Shown here piece by piece: positions 1 through 12,603 of a DNA stretch of 64,000 nt (position 1 is its first letter; each line of letters starts with the position of its first letter). Origin of the DNA: Epiperipatus broadwayi (taxonomy: Eukaryota; Onychophora; Udeonychophora; Euonychophora; Peripatidae); NCBI GenBank assembly GCA_028023455.1, contig JAQFVV010000206.1, positions 416,001 to 480,000 of the forward strand. Reading direction: 5' to 3'. The notes beneath the pieces are model-generated. The model made no database searches. It worked only from the letters and a program-made list of their open reading frames with translations, and was not told where the DNA came from. Both the position numbers and the translations under genes were made by a program.

Positions 1-320
1 GATTAGTATGATCATTCTATCTTTAAACAGGGGAAAGGGAAAAAGAAATAAAGAAGATCAAAACAATTTTTTCATAAGTGTAAACAAATCAGTCTGGGAA
101 ACACTAATATGCCCATGTATAGTATGTTCCCATCTTAAGTTTGATTTTTTTTTTCTTTTATGAAGTTGTTTTTTAATCTCTAACATTTTTTAATTCCAAA
201 ATACTTTACAAATTTATATTATATAGGGCATATAAGCACAGACATTCACACGTCCCACTACTCTCCACTCTATCTAATAACACTGATACGCTTAAACACA
301 TATACATTGAAAAGATAAAA

Positions 321-383
321 AATCACCAATAAATGTATTTCATGCTAAACCAGCAATCATCAGTTGGTCCAGATTATCATCTC
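321..383 (-). ncRNA. Hammerhead ribozyme, type I, family 2
   Basis: On the minus strand the core CTGATGA is followed by a TGCT/AGCA stem II with loop GGTTT, then GAAA. Stem I pairs ACCAA with TTGGT just outside the core and has an outer AATC/GATT helix. Stem III is only about two pairs, as in Penelope-type hammerheads. All expected elements are in order, but there is a T-T mismatch at the base of stem II. Confidence 0.65.
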
Positions 384-792
384 TACACATATATGCTATA
401 AGTGTTCAGATATATATTAAGATAATCAATCCTCATACTTTAATGTACAGGCTTCAATCTACTCCACACTCCAACTCTTCAACCATCCATCCAGTTGAAA
501 ATCTGATGATGGAATGCTCAAAGGCCACCCTGAGGCAAAGATTCTTGTCACACTCATGTTGATCTAAAGTCAATCTGACCCCTTATGTACAGGACATAAT
601 CCATTTAAAACATATACAAGGGATGGGCAGGCATCTCTAATATGTAATAACTAAAACACAGGCTAATTATATACCTGTGTCTATATATGTAATATATAGG
701 GTATATGAGCACAGACTTTCACACATCCCACCACTCTACACTCTATCTAATAACATTGATATGCTTAAACACATATATGTTGAAAAGATAAG

Positions 793-856
793 TAATCACC
801 AATATATGTACTTCATGCTAAACCAGCAATCATCAGTTGATCCAGATTATCATCTC
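793..856 (-). ncRNA. Hammerhead ribozyme, type I, family 2 (slightly decayed)
   Basis: Same layout as the copy at 321-383: CTGATGA, TGCT/AGCA stem II, then GAAG in place of GAAA. Stem I is partly kept. The A-to-G change after the GAA may weaken or abolish cleavage. Confidence 0.5.
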
Positions 857-1160
857 TACACATATATGCTATAAGTGCTCAGATATATATTAAGAGATGT
901 CTTCCCATCCCTTGTATATGTATTAAATGGATTATGTCCTGTACATAAGGGGTCAGATTGGCTTTAGGTCAACATGAGTGTGGCAAGAATCTCGGCCTAA
1001 GGGTGGCCTTTGAGCATTCCATCATCAGATTTTCAATTGGATGGACAATTGAAGAGTTGAAGTGTGGAGTAGATTAAAGCTTGTACATTAATGTATGAGG
1101 ATTGGCTTTCTTAATATATATATATATATATCTGAGCACTTATAGCATATAAGTGTAGAG

Positions 1161-1224
1161 ATGATAATCTGGAACAACTGATGATTGCTGGTTTAGCATG
1201 AAATACGGATATTGGTGATTATTT
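1161..1224 (+). ncRNA. Hammerhead ribozyme, type I, family 2
   Basis: CTGATGA lies at about 1,188, followed by stem II TGCT/AGCA with loop GGTTT, then GAAA and a two-pair stem III (AT/AT around loop ACGG). The cleavage triplet would be AUA. Stem I has an outer ATAATC/GATTAT helix, but one inner pair is lost compared with the copy at 321-383. Confidence 0.6.
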
Positions 1225-1380
1225 ATCTTTTCAACATATATGTATTTAAGCTTATTAATGTTACTAGATAGAGTGGAGAATGGTGGAACATGTAAAAAGT
1301 CTGTGCTCATATACCCTATATATTACATATATAGATACAGGTAGACACAGGTATATAATAAGCCTGTGTTTTAGTTTTTA

Positions 1381-3215
1381 CAAATTTATCTAAATATTTA
1401 TTTTATAGAATATTTTCAGATTAGCTCTTATGGCCGCTTCAATCATTGTATCATTAAATTATGAGTTTGAGTATGTTATTATTCGTTTCTTACAGTATAC
1501 GTTCATATGATCTTCATACCTTTATGAATTTTGCATAAGAATATTTATAATAATCAAATTACGTTCCTTTTATGAAATTGCATCTTTATTTCCTGGTATT
1601 ATGTTCTCATGAAATGTAATTACATTATCAGAAAATAAATTGTTTTTTATACATGTATTAAGTAGTGCATCTTTAAATAAGTAATCGAATAGTTTTATTA
1701 CTTGAGAATTCATAAGAATTTTGAGCATCAGAAGTAACAAAACTGAACTCAAATCAAAGAGCTAATGCTCCAAAATTTGAAACTCTACCCCAGCAGTAAA
1801 TCAACACAGGGCACAGCACATACTCAAATTTATAATCTAAATAATTATTCATTAAAGAGAGAATAAAACAAAAAAGTGGCTCTGATTTAGTAATATTAAA
1901 CTGTAGGGCTAATTCCATCTTTTATAATGGATATATTATTACACACACACACGTATTATACACACACACACACACTTACTTCAAGAGATGTTTGATCTCA
2001 AGTACAAGAAATACTTTTTAAAAAAATCTGCTTTGTTATGTATTTTTAGACAATTGTATGTTAACTATGACTTTTTAATAGATTTTTTTTCTGAAATCTT
2101 ATTTTTTTAATTTAAATTTTTCAATTTGCATAAAATGGTTATTTGAATAAAACATAACTTGTATTTTCCATTTGTTTTGTTATTTAATCACTTATTTGAC
2201 TTTAACACAAGGAGACTACTTAGAAGAATTAAAATAATCTAGTGTAAATATTATCTTTGTGTAAAAGTCAAAGGAAATTGATTTCTTAATGAAATTTCTT
2301 AATTGATTGTGTGAATGACTAAACTGTTCTTTGTAATAAAAATAACCATCTAGGCATACTTAAGAAAATGGATTTGTTTGGAATTTTAATGAGTAATTGA
2401 TTGCACAAGCATATATTAAAAATAAAAGATGTTAAAATTTTTTAATAAGTGAGTATAAACTTAAGACTTCATTTTAATATTCTGCCGTGAGAGAATATTA
2501 ACATTCCCGCAACTATATATGTATATGTTTTGGCCAGATTCCATCTCGAGTTATGTTTAGTTAATGATTTTCCCAAATGTTGAGGATGTTTTTTAGGTAG
2601 GTAATTCACAGTTAAGGTAATTAGCCATCTATATTTGTCATTAAGTTGATATCGAATTAAAGAACAACCCAACAAAAAAAATCATAAATCCTCACAACAA
2701 ATAGTTAATTAGCTATGTGAGAAATAATCTCTGTTAATAGGGATTTTGTAGAATTATTTGTTCTTCATAAACTATATAATATTATTATTATCCTTAGCAA
2801 TAGGTAGGTATTCATAAATGGTTATTCTAACTTCTGAAGAATGAATATGATAGGGAGAAATAAAATAAAAAAACAAGAAAAGTGATTGAAATCAGAATTA
2901 TTGTTGATATAATTGAGAAATTAAAATATGATTACATAAAAATATACGGTTATATCATAATTAGTGCTAAGATATAATCAGAAGGATGAGAAACTTATGA
3001 CATAAATTTTTGAAGACAAAAAAGAAAATTAGCAGAAGTATCACCAAAAAAAAGCAGAATGAGCTGTTAAACTCAAGCTTCTGATAGGATCCATATATAG
3101 CAAAAAATGAAGTGGCTTTCAAATAAAGATTAACTATGGATAATCATTTATAGAGTTTTATTTTGATGCATTGCATTTTAATCAATTCTATTGTAATAAT
3201 TTTTCTTGATTTTTA
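1381..3215. other. No gene seen
   Basis: AT-rich sequence with a short interrupted CA run at about 1,939-1,974. Open frames are short and carry no recognisable motif. Confidence 0.5.
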
Positions 3216-3218
3216 TTT

Positions 3219-4060
3219 ATAAAGAAATCAAGTCAAGTGTCACATGACCTAATTTAAACAAGCTTGTATTACAAATGTTATATAAAGAGCTTGCAAGTAA
3301 GCTCTTAACAAGCTTTGTAGAATATCCCTAACCCCAAATTGGTATTCTGCTGCTAGCTTCCTCAGTGAGATGTAATTTTATTTTTTGCTATTAAGGCTTT
3401 GGTGATTTTATAATTCTAAAGCTATTAATATATGGTATATCTGAACTTGTTTCAGTCCCATTTGGCTATTTAAGTTAGATAGCTGGATTGGAAGACATAT
3501 GGATGTCTGAAATTTCCAGATATTCTACTTAATAGTTATCCATTAGATAAAGTGCTGGGATTTCCTGGTGTTTTTAATCTAATGCTTGAATATCCTAGCA
3601 CATCACTGAGGAAGCCAGTAGCAGAATCTGGACTGGGGTTAGGGATATTCTGCAAAGTTTGTTAAGAGCTTATTTCCGAGCTCATTATATAACATTTGTA
3701 ATACAAGCTTATTTAAATTAGGTCATGTGACATCTGACTTGATTTTTTGGCAATTTTATCTTTTGTTATTAAGGCTTTGGTGATTTTATATTGCTAAAGC
3801 TATTAATATATGGTGTATCTGAACTTAGTTCAGTCCCATAGCTGGACTGGAGGACATATGGATTTATGAAAATTTCACATTTTTATTTCATAGTTATTCA
3901 TTAGATAAAGTGCTGGGCTTATCCTGGTATTTTTAATCTAATACTTGAATACCCTAGCACCTCACTGAGAAAGCTAGTAGCAAAAAATGGTTTGTGGTTA
4001 GGGATATTCTGCAAAGCTTGTTAAGAGTTTATTTTCAAGCTCTTTATATAACGTTTGATT
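3219..4060. repeat. Decayed hammerhead-type tandem repeat with inverted leader
   Basis: Two direct units are offset by about 378 bp (the GGCTTTGGTGAT motif at 3,395 and 3,773). They are preceded by an inverted fragment at 3,219-3,370. The units share with the 23.0-23.8 kb repeat a GTCATGTGACA motif, a conserved TTAATATATGG module and a position-equivalent hammerhead-like core. The cores at about 3,592-3,655 (+), 3,953-4,012 (+) and 3,306-3,370 (-) keep CTGAGGA or a variant, but GAAA has become GAAT or is lost, so they are probably dead ribozymes. Confidence 0.6.
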
Positions 4061-4985
4061 TTTACTTCTATGATATTTATTAATGCAAGTATGATTTTCC
4101 ATTAATTGTTATTACTATTTGTCAATTGGCTAATATTTTTGTAAAAATAAAATTTAAGTGATAAATTATATATATATATCTTGAAATAACAATTTTGTGG
4201 GCTGTAAAATAAGCCTTTCAGAAATTAGTAAAAAAAAATATTATAGTGATTAGGTAGAAAAGAGCAGATTTGATTTAATACAAAATGATTAATTCAGCAA
4301 ATCTATTTGAATTAGTTAGGGAAAAACCTGAATAATAGCTAATTAGGTGTGTATATACATAAAACCTATTTTTTATGTGAGTGAACTTATATGAGAGTTT
4401 AATAATTTATATGTAATTTTAAATAAAACTAAATGAAATAAATTCAAATTTGTACATTTCAGTTTTAATTAATTAGAAAAATAAATATATTTTTTAATTT
4501 AACAAAAAGTTATGTTTTTTAACTTTCAGTGTAAAAAGTTTTTTTTAAAAGATAATAGATCAGATTATAGATTTAAATCAATAGAATACATAGAATTATT
4601 ATTATATAATATCAACAAAGTGAACAAAAAATAGAATTGAATATGACTAAAAAAATATTCTGATTTTATAAGTCTTAGAAAAAATTAGTAAAATATTTTA
4701 AATTATAGAGAAATGTAATTACATGGAAAATTCAGATTTTTACTATTTGGAAAATTCGATACTTTCCCTTATGTTATAAAAGAAAATTTTAAATACTGTA
4801 ATTACAGTAAAAAATATGATGGGAAATGTGACACCATTTGTATCTAAGTTTATTTATTATTAGTTATTTATAATCTCCAAAGATGTATTTCAAACTCCAC
4901 TGCTGTTACAATAATAAATTTTATGCATGAAATTTTCTTTATGGCTGATAATTCACCATTTTAATAGTATTTTGAAGATGCATCA
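4061..4985. other. No gene seen
   Basis: AT-rich sequence without coding motifs or clear repeats beyond a short TA run near 4,167-4,178. Confidence 0.5.
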
Positions 4986-5715
4986 TGTATATATATATAA
5001 ACATTACAAGCATACATACATATATATATATAAACATTACAAGCATAAAGCTAAACTAGTCAATATAAAGTCAAAACTACCCCAAATCTAAAATTAAACC
5101 AGACCAGCATAAAAATAATATTAAAACACAACCTAAGGTTTCACTGCTACAAGCAGACTTCTCAAGTGTAAAGAACTACAAAAACTACAGAATATATATA
5201 CTATTAAAAACTACCCACAAATCCATTCACTTCCCATCCACCCTTAATATTAAAAGAACTCTTAAATAAGTTAATTGCTTATGTGAAGTGATATCAGCTA
5301 CTGTGAATGTATTTATATATTACTCTGTAATATTTAAAAAGCTGATTTACAAAGCATATGAACGTATGATTAAATTGTCTATAAAATCATCTGAAAATTT
5401 TTAAACCCAGATAACAAAATTTCAATACATTGATGAAATTTTGCTATATTACTTCAGCAAAATTACTCTTTCTCAGTTACCAAAATTTTGTGATCAAAAT
5501 TATGTGATATAACTATAATATTTCTGAAATAATTTGTAAAATAAGCATTTCTAAAAACCAATGGTAAATAAATGTCTTTTAATATAATAAATCAGCTATA
5601 ATTTAGGATTAGATCCAAAAAATCATAAACTACAAAAAATAATATTAAAACACAACCTAAGGTTTCACTGCTACAAACAGACTTCTCAAGTGTAAATAAC
5701 TACAAAAAAGAGCAT
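4986..5715. repeat. Repeat pair with hammerhead-like core
   Basis: Two closely matching segments, 5,113-5,186 and about 5,634-5,712, differ by only a few bases. On the minus strand each shows a hammerhead-like order: CTTGAGA (one extra base against CTGANGA), a stem II of up to 5 bp (CTGCT with loop TGT and AGCAG in the first copy), GAAA, and a short stem III built on ACC/GGT. A direct repeat of AAACATTACAAGCATA also occurs at about 5,001 and 5,032. Confidence 0.45.
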
Positions 5716-7981
5716 AATAAATTAACATCTCTCAAAAAAATATAATTGGGATATATATATATCATCTGGTATATTATTATTGTTTAAATTTTGTATTTTA
5801 AAATTTATTAATATTATATTTAAATTATTGTATAAAGAGAAAAAATGAATTGAGTTCTAGAATTAATATCTTTAAAATTTAGAATTAGATCAGAATACTA
5901 TATCAGAATGGAATCATATATATATATATATTGCTTTTCACTCTTTTGTTTTATCGAATAAGAGAAAATACAAATTCAAACAACATTCCAATCATGAATT
6001 TAACTATTAGAATTAATATATAAATAAAAGAAAAAATTACATATTTTTAAAGTTAAAATGTTTAAGTAGAATCATCAGTATTATTTTAATATTTGATAAA
6101 AGCTTAAACTGACACTATTAATTTACTTTTCAAAAAAAAAATAATAAGAAATTTTTTTAAAAAATTAACCAGATAAAGTTAGTTAATACATATTTATATT
6201 TTTACTTATTGATATATAAGAATATGTGCATATTTATATGAACAAAAAAAAGAAGAAGACAAATTGTTTAAATTAAATATGAAAAACAAATAATAAAAAA
6301 ATGATATAGGTGTAAGTTATTTTTTATTTATTATAGCAAAATATATTTAGTATATGTGTGATTTTAATATATTTGAAGAGATATTATCAATACGTGCTAG
6401 TAAATTGTATAATGTCTGTGTAATACTGATTACAGAATTTGTTCTAGGCTTATATACATATATTGTAAGATTAAAGACATTGGCTAACTTTAGTCATATC
6501 AAATATTACAAGCATTTAATAAGCAAAGTTAGAATAGGAAATAATATTTAAACTTCACATAAGTCTTTTTTTTTTAAATAATAACAAAAGAAATTGATTT
6601 GATTAAATGTTTTCTTTACCAAATAATAATATGAAAATTCTAAACATTTTATATAAATAATAATAATGTGACTATTATTTTAAGTATATACAAATGGTTG
6701 TAAAAGGAAGAGAAAAATATAAAATAATATCAACAATTATTTATTCTCTCTCTCATCAGTAAATTATTTACTAGTTTTAATGGGGGGGGGGTATAGGATT
6801 TTTTTTTCCTCAGTAAATTATTAGAAAGTCTTACTTTTGAAAGAAAAATAATAAGGAGAGTTTTTTTTTTAAAAAAAAAAAGTAAAAAAAATAAGATTAT
6901 ATCATGTTTGTTAAATCTTGTTTCAATTAATTTTTATTTATTTTTTCTTTATCTCTCTCCAAAACAAAAGACAATGTTTTTTTATGTCTGTGTAATTAAC
7001 TGATTATATTGTTTTTTGTTTTGGTGTAAGAAAAAAAAATAACTACAGAAGAAATTGTTGTTTATGAGTGGAATTAATTTTTTTTCCATGTTTTGCAATT
7101 TTATCTTTGAAAGAGAAATATAATAACCTTTTGTAAAAATAAATCCTATTGATGAGGATTAAATTTTATCAGGTTAAAGACAAGATTATGATAGTATGTA
7201 AACAGAATTGTTCAAAAAAAATAATATTGGAAGTAGAGTAAATTACTAGATCTCAGTATCTTATGAAAACAGTTATTCTTGACCAAACTATCATTTTTCT
7301 TGATTAAGCTGTAGAAGAAAACAGAAGTAGAAGTGTAACTGTGAAAAAATTGCATTTAAAGTCAGTTAAAGAAAACCATTAAGCCTTAGCTAAAAGCTGA
7401 GCATGATCCAACCTCAACCATATAGCCTGCTCACTAATTTAAATGTAGTGATTAAGAGTATCTTTGAAATAATATTAAACAAGTTTTGTTTAAATCCAAG
7501 AGCATGAGTAGTTCTATCTTTATATTTTAGTCTGATCTGGAAAATTATTATATTTTAAAAAGTGGATAAATACATTCTGTGTAGAAACTTAAAAATATTC
7601 TATTGCAAAAAAAGGATTCTTAAACTTAACAATGAAAGCGATCAGGAAAGAAGACTGAAAATTGCAACTATCAAAGAAGAAATCTGAAAAAAAAAACAAA
7701 TACCATAGTAAAGGCATTTTAATGTGAACATTCTATGTTCATTTATAGATAAAAAATTACAGAAGTAATAACTGATAATAATAAATAATTTTATTAATTT
7801 AGCATTTTTTAAACCTATTTTTCTTTAATTTTCCTGTAAAATTATCAAAAGGGTTTTAGTTAACTTAAAATTTTTAGCATGATTACAAGAGATAACAGTA
7901 TATTAAATTATAAACTAATAATTAAGCCACTGCAAAAAAGAGGATATATAAATCGTAAATCAAAAGTACCAATAGCATAAG
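5716..7981. other. No gene seen
   Basis: AT-rich sequence with homopolymer runs (for example the G run at 6,782-6,790). No coding homology or structured repeat recognised. Confidence 0.5.
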
Positions 7982-8675
7982 ATGGCAAGTTTTAGATCTT
8001 TTTTGTTTTGGAATGAAAAATTGTGTCATTACCAAAGTGATGAACTGAAAAATATTGAAATATTTGCCAAGGAATTGCTTGATGTTGGTTATAAAATGGA
8101 ACAAATAAACAATACTTTATGTCAATTTAAAAAAAGTTATAATAATTTAAAGGAAATGAAGATTAATAGTAAACAATGGATATCTATTCCATTTATTTCA
8201 AATCCACAAGTGAAATTTTTTAAGGATTTATATAAGAATGTGTTTAATGTTTCATTCTAAATTCCAAACAATATTAATAAATTAGTCAATAATTCTAAGG
8301 ATGTCATACCTGTCAAGCAGAAATGTAATGTCATATATCAAATTTTTTGTGACTTTATGCTATCATATATAGGTGAATCTAGATGCAATATTAAGAAAAG
8401 ATTGAAGGAGCATGAATTGTTATATAAGTGTGTAAAAGTAAAAATAATGGTGGTTTAATATCTCATTCAGTCTTCTTTTATCACAAAAAAACATATAAAT
8501 ATAAATTTAAATTTGATTTTGAAAATGTGAAAATTCTTCATGAAGATAGAAACCATAGTAAAAGAAAAATTAAAGAGGTATTTTTTTTAAAACAGGAATA
8601 AAATGCATTTAATAAATCGACAAGCTGCTAACATTAAAATATGAGATTCATGGAATTTGAATTGATGATGTTTGC
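7982..8675 (+). pseudogene. Penelope-like element fragment: RT thumb plus GIY-YIG endonuclease
   Basis: The first 92 codons are open and resemble the region after the reverse transcriptase palm of Penelope-like elements. A stop at about 8,260 and a further readable segment follow. That segment carries the endonuclease signature: VIYQIFC, then SYIGESR and KKRLKEHELLY. This is the GIY-YIG nuclease layout with tyrosines, arginine and the EH pair. Further downstream, FKFDFENVKILHEDRN matches the second half of the nuclease domain. No RT core lies upstream, so the copy is 5' truncated. In the family this protein nicks target DNA and copies the element RNA. Several stops show it is dead. Confidence 0.65.
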
Positions 8676-8692
8676 TTCCACTTTTGTTTTTG

Positions 8693-9090
8693 AATTTAAT
8701 GGCAGTTGAGGCAGGTTTAAGAAATTAACCAAAAGTACTTCTGCAGATTTAATGGTTGTTTGTAATAGTTTGTAAACCGTTAAATTTATTAATTTCAATT
8801 ATAATTACAATTTTGTTTTTAATTAACTGACATTTTATTTATTTTATATACATATATATTGTAACTTTCTTATTTCATTTAAAGTTACAATATATATATA
8901 TATTATAATTGAAATAATATATTTTAACGGTTTATAAACAATTACAAACAATCTTAAAATCCGCAGAAGTACTTTCAGTTACTTTCTAACCTGCCTCAAT
9001 TGCCATTAAATTATATTATTTCAATTATAATTACAATATTGTTTTTAATTAACGGATATTTTATTGATTTTACATATATATATATATATG
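8693..9090. mobile_element. Inverted-repeat (MITE-like) element
   Basis: A left arm at about 8,693-8,800 is mirrored by about 8,900-9,012; both contain the module GAAGTACTT or its complement near a GGCAGTTGAGGCAGG-type end. A further direct repeat of the inner segment (the ATTTCAATTATAATTACAA block) lies at 8,791 and 9,018. A TA hairpin sits in the centre. There is no coding capacity. Confidence 0.6.
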
Positions 9091-9210
9091 AAAGTGTTCA
9101 GGGGTGATGTGGAGAAGAGAATCTAAAAATAGAAAAAGATGGACTGAACACTTGGAGAGACCTTCATTTTGCAGTGGATTCATAATGGTTGTTTATGATG
9201 ATATATTGTA
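9091..9210 (+). mobile_element. RTE retrotransposon 3' end fragment
   Basis: The segment matches the terminal part of the RTE element seen on the minus strand at 30.8 and 62.1 kb. It carries the shared GGAGAGACCTTCAT and GCAGTGGATTCATAATGGTT motifs and ends in TGATGATATA. It is a 5'-truncated copy of the kind RTE elements commonly leave. Confidence 0.6.
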
Positions 9211-9806
9211 ACTGACAAAATGTTAAGATAACTGGTGTCTGACATCATGTTATCTTAACTAGTACTAAGCAGATCATCATAACTCTTTAAATGTAAGCAC
9301 AATAAAATGTGTACTAATAAATTACAATATTATCTCAGGGTTATTAAGAACTTAAAATATAATAAATGTGTATCTGTAAATAAAAATAAATAAATCAAAT
9401 ATAATATTTCTATGTAGCTAGCATATTTTCTAAATTTTCAAAATGCATGTATCAAATCTAAAGTAATCTCAGCATTTAAAGTATTTAAATATAATAAATA
9501 AGATTCTTAAAATTTTATTCTTCAACTGTAAATCTTTATCATTGATATGGTTAAATAATAATGGGCATTTTATTTTATCTAATGTATATCTTATAATAAC
9601 TAATCATTACTATTTAAATTGTGTGTTAGTATTAGTGTAAAATATAAATAACATTACTTCTACAACAGTGTACCATTAAGTAAATATAATGTGATAATAT
9701 CATCTTCGTAAATTAGCAATTAGATGATGAATGCAAAATTACAAAAGATGAAGGTCACATAATTTAGTAAATATATAAAATCAATTTATTTATAAACAAA
9801 ATATAA

Positions 9807-9843
<37 letters not shown>

Positions 9844-12603
9844 ACAATAATAAAATAAGTTCTCATCAAAATCTATATCTAAATATCTCTAATAATGTTT
9901 AACTATGTAGGGACTGTCTTCAAAATCTATACTGTGCTAACATGATAAATACGATATATCTAGATATGTTGTGAACCACAAAAAATTATTGGGGAAAGTT
10001 ATAAAAGTATTAAACCAAATTCAATTACCAATTATTTATTAAATAACTAAAGTAAAAAAAAAAGTTTGGTACCTTAATATTAGATCTGCTGTGAAATATC
10101 ATAGTAATACTGATTAAGGTTAGGTTTAGGGTTGAGGTAAAATTTTATCACAGCAGGTCTAATGTTTTATTTGATCTTTTTTATTACTGTATAGTCAGTC
10201 TTTCGAATGTATTTTATTCATTTTCCAAGGATAAGATATTTATCTTTATATTAAGACCGTAAAATACACATGGCATAATAAATTTAGCTGACTTACAAAT
10301 CACTAGGAAGACTTCTCTCTACTGAATGATTATACAATATTATAATAAATATTTATGGCCATGGATACTAAAATACATTTAACATATGTAGATGTGTCTT
10401 TACAAAAAATATGCCTGGCCAGGCTAAAATTTCAAAATAAAATTTTATCACAAATATTAGGAGCTTTTCTCTACTAAACAACAATATTGTATTGTCTCCA
10501 CCTTGAACATTAAATATAGTCTTAAAAAAAATTAATATAAATTTTAATACCTCTATAGTTACAAAAACTTAAGAATAACTTTCACTTTAAAAAATACTTT
10601 CAAATAATCTAATAGTCACAAATATAACTTTACATTTTATCATTCAGATATATCATAACAGATAAACATAACAGCGAGACTGAATTTTATTTCAAGGACC
10701 CATAAAACATAGAAAATATATATAAAATAATTATATATTTACCTATTAATTCTAATTATCAATATTAAAAACAACTTCTCTCCAACACAAGTTTACACAC
10801 ATATCCAAATCATCAATATTAAAATGTAATTATATAATTGAAATCAAATGGCTTGTATACTTCTTTGTTAAATCTTGTTTTCCTCTTGCTAGAACTTTTT
10901 AATTTTATTTGAAAATATGGAAAATAGAGAATAATAATAAACAATAAAAATGTATTATTGAATTTCAAAAACCTTACACTTTTTCACTTTTCAGCAAAAA
11001 AACTTTTATTATTGATTCCAGTTTTGACTGAATCTACACAATTTATTATGCTATCTATAGTTTATTAAGTCTTTTAAGATTTTGTGAAGACCTATTTTAG
11101 AAATTTTATTCAAGCAATGTTTTTTTAAAACATTTTGAAGAATTGATTTAAATCCTTCAGTGCTTCTAGTATGAAAATTCCAAAGGACTACATAGCATTT
11201 ATTCTAGCAAATGATAAAGCATTTTAACCTTTTGAATAAATCCATTAGTGTAGCAAAATTTAAATATTGAAAGAGATCAAAACAAGTTGTTTTATTCCAT
11301 TTTTAAATGAGTTTTAGTAATGAATTAGTACTTTTCCTCGGAGATAAAATTCACAAATATTGCACTTTCTTTAGACATATTTAAAGAAATGTCCCAATAA
11401 TTTGAAAAAACTTAGTTAAAACGTTTGTTTAGCATGCAAATAAAAGATTTATGCAATAATTATTTTTTTTAATATTTGCTTTTATCATTATAGAAGACAA
11501 GTAATAGAATGCTTAGCGTTTCAGGAAAAGTTTAAAATTTTCAGTTCAAGAAAAATATTTGAATTCCATTTGTTGTGCACTTTAAGCTTATGAAGACTTT
11601 TCAGATGTTTTAATTATTTTTGGCCACTCTTGAGAAATTGAATTGCCAGGGACAACAATGCTAATATATTTAAATTAAAATATTGGTTGCAAGCACTTTA
11701 GCCAACAAATAACTAACAATGATAGAGAAATATTTCTCTTGTGTATATATATTTATAGGTTTTGACCATGTGACTGATTTAATCATCTTTTAATATTTTA
11801 TGCAAACGTTTTTTAGAATTACTACACAGACATAGTCTTGCAGACGAATTTTTAACGAAATTTTAGTTCCCATTACAACAAAATTATTTTTAAATTGCCA
11901 ATAACATTTTGAACCATATTTAATCAAAATATTGTATAATTCAATAAAATTAAATATACAAATCATAAGGTTAAAATAAATATTAATTTTAGAGGTATTA
12001 AAATAAATGATTTTTATTTTGAACCTTGACTATTGTTCTCATTATCAATTGCGTTTTATTAAAGTAATAACTTTACCCAAACCTTTTAAAATAATACATC
12101 TTTATATTTAAAATATGTCAGAGAAACATAAACATTCGTCCACATATGTGCACATTCAAATATTATGTTAAAAATTTTATGACACTGCTGTAAATCGTTT
12201 TACAATTATATATACGAGATTATACATATTGCCTTATTAATCTATTTTAATTAATTTATTAATGTTTACAGTATAATATATTTTCACAGTATATCATTCT
12301 TTTAAAAGTTAACTTTGTGTTTGCATATTATTAAAATTAAATAAAAAACTGTGATTTTTAAAATTGCTATAAGAAATATGAGAAGACATCTTGGATTTAT
12401 ACAATTTTGTCTTGAACAGTAAACTTAGATAAATTATCAAAAAAAAACAACAAAAACCAGTAAACTTAGATAATGTTATCTTTATAATAAGCCTATAAAA
12501 ATTTTGAAATTACATTTATTATTATTATTTTAGAGATATCAAAGATCCATCAGAATATATATATATATTAATTTAATTATTTTCATTTTTTATGTACTAG
12601 ACC
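9211..12603. other. No gene seen; small inverted repeat at 10,080-10,165
   Basis: AT-rich sequence. At 10,080-10,165 a short inverted pair (TTAGATCTGCTGTGA against TCACAGCAGGTCTAA) brackets a TTAGG-rich core. The stretch 10,980-11,900 shows hints of decayed coding sequence on the minus strand, but no motif I can name. A TA run lies at 9,812-9,841. Confidence 0.45.

Larger units (their letters stand above)
200..1380. repeat. Composite hammerhead-ribozyme repeat, tandem plus inverted units
   Basis: Three related segments are visible. The first runs from about 222 to 640. A direct partial copy begins about 473 bp later, at about 694, and runs to about 893. The segment 895-1,330 is the reverse complement of the first. 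Each contains a hammerhead core on the minus, minus and plus strand respectively. The arms differ by scattered substitutions and small indels, so the copies are not brand new. Head-to-tail plus inverted organisation around a ribozyme is known for Penelope-like terminal repeats and for retrozymes; assignment to either is inference. Confidence 0.7.

Noticed and set aside
10080-10165. Telomere-like TTAGG-rich stretch
   Set aside because: Only a few irregular units (TTAGGTTTAGGG); it lies within a small inverted repeat and is not an array.
10980-11900. hAT-like or other transposase on the minus strand
   Set aside because: Suggestive amino acid composition, but no motif could be aligned with confidence.
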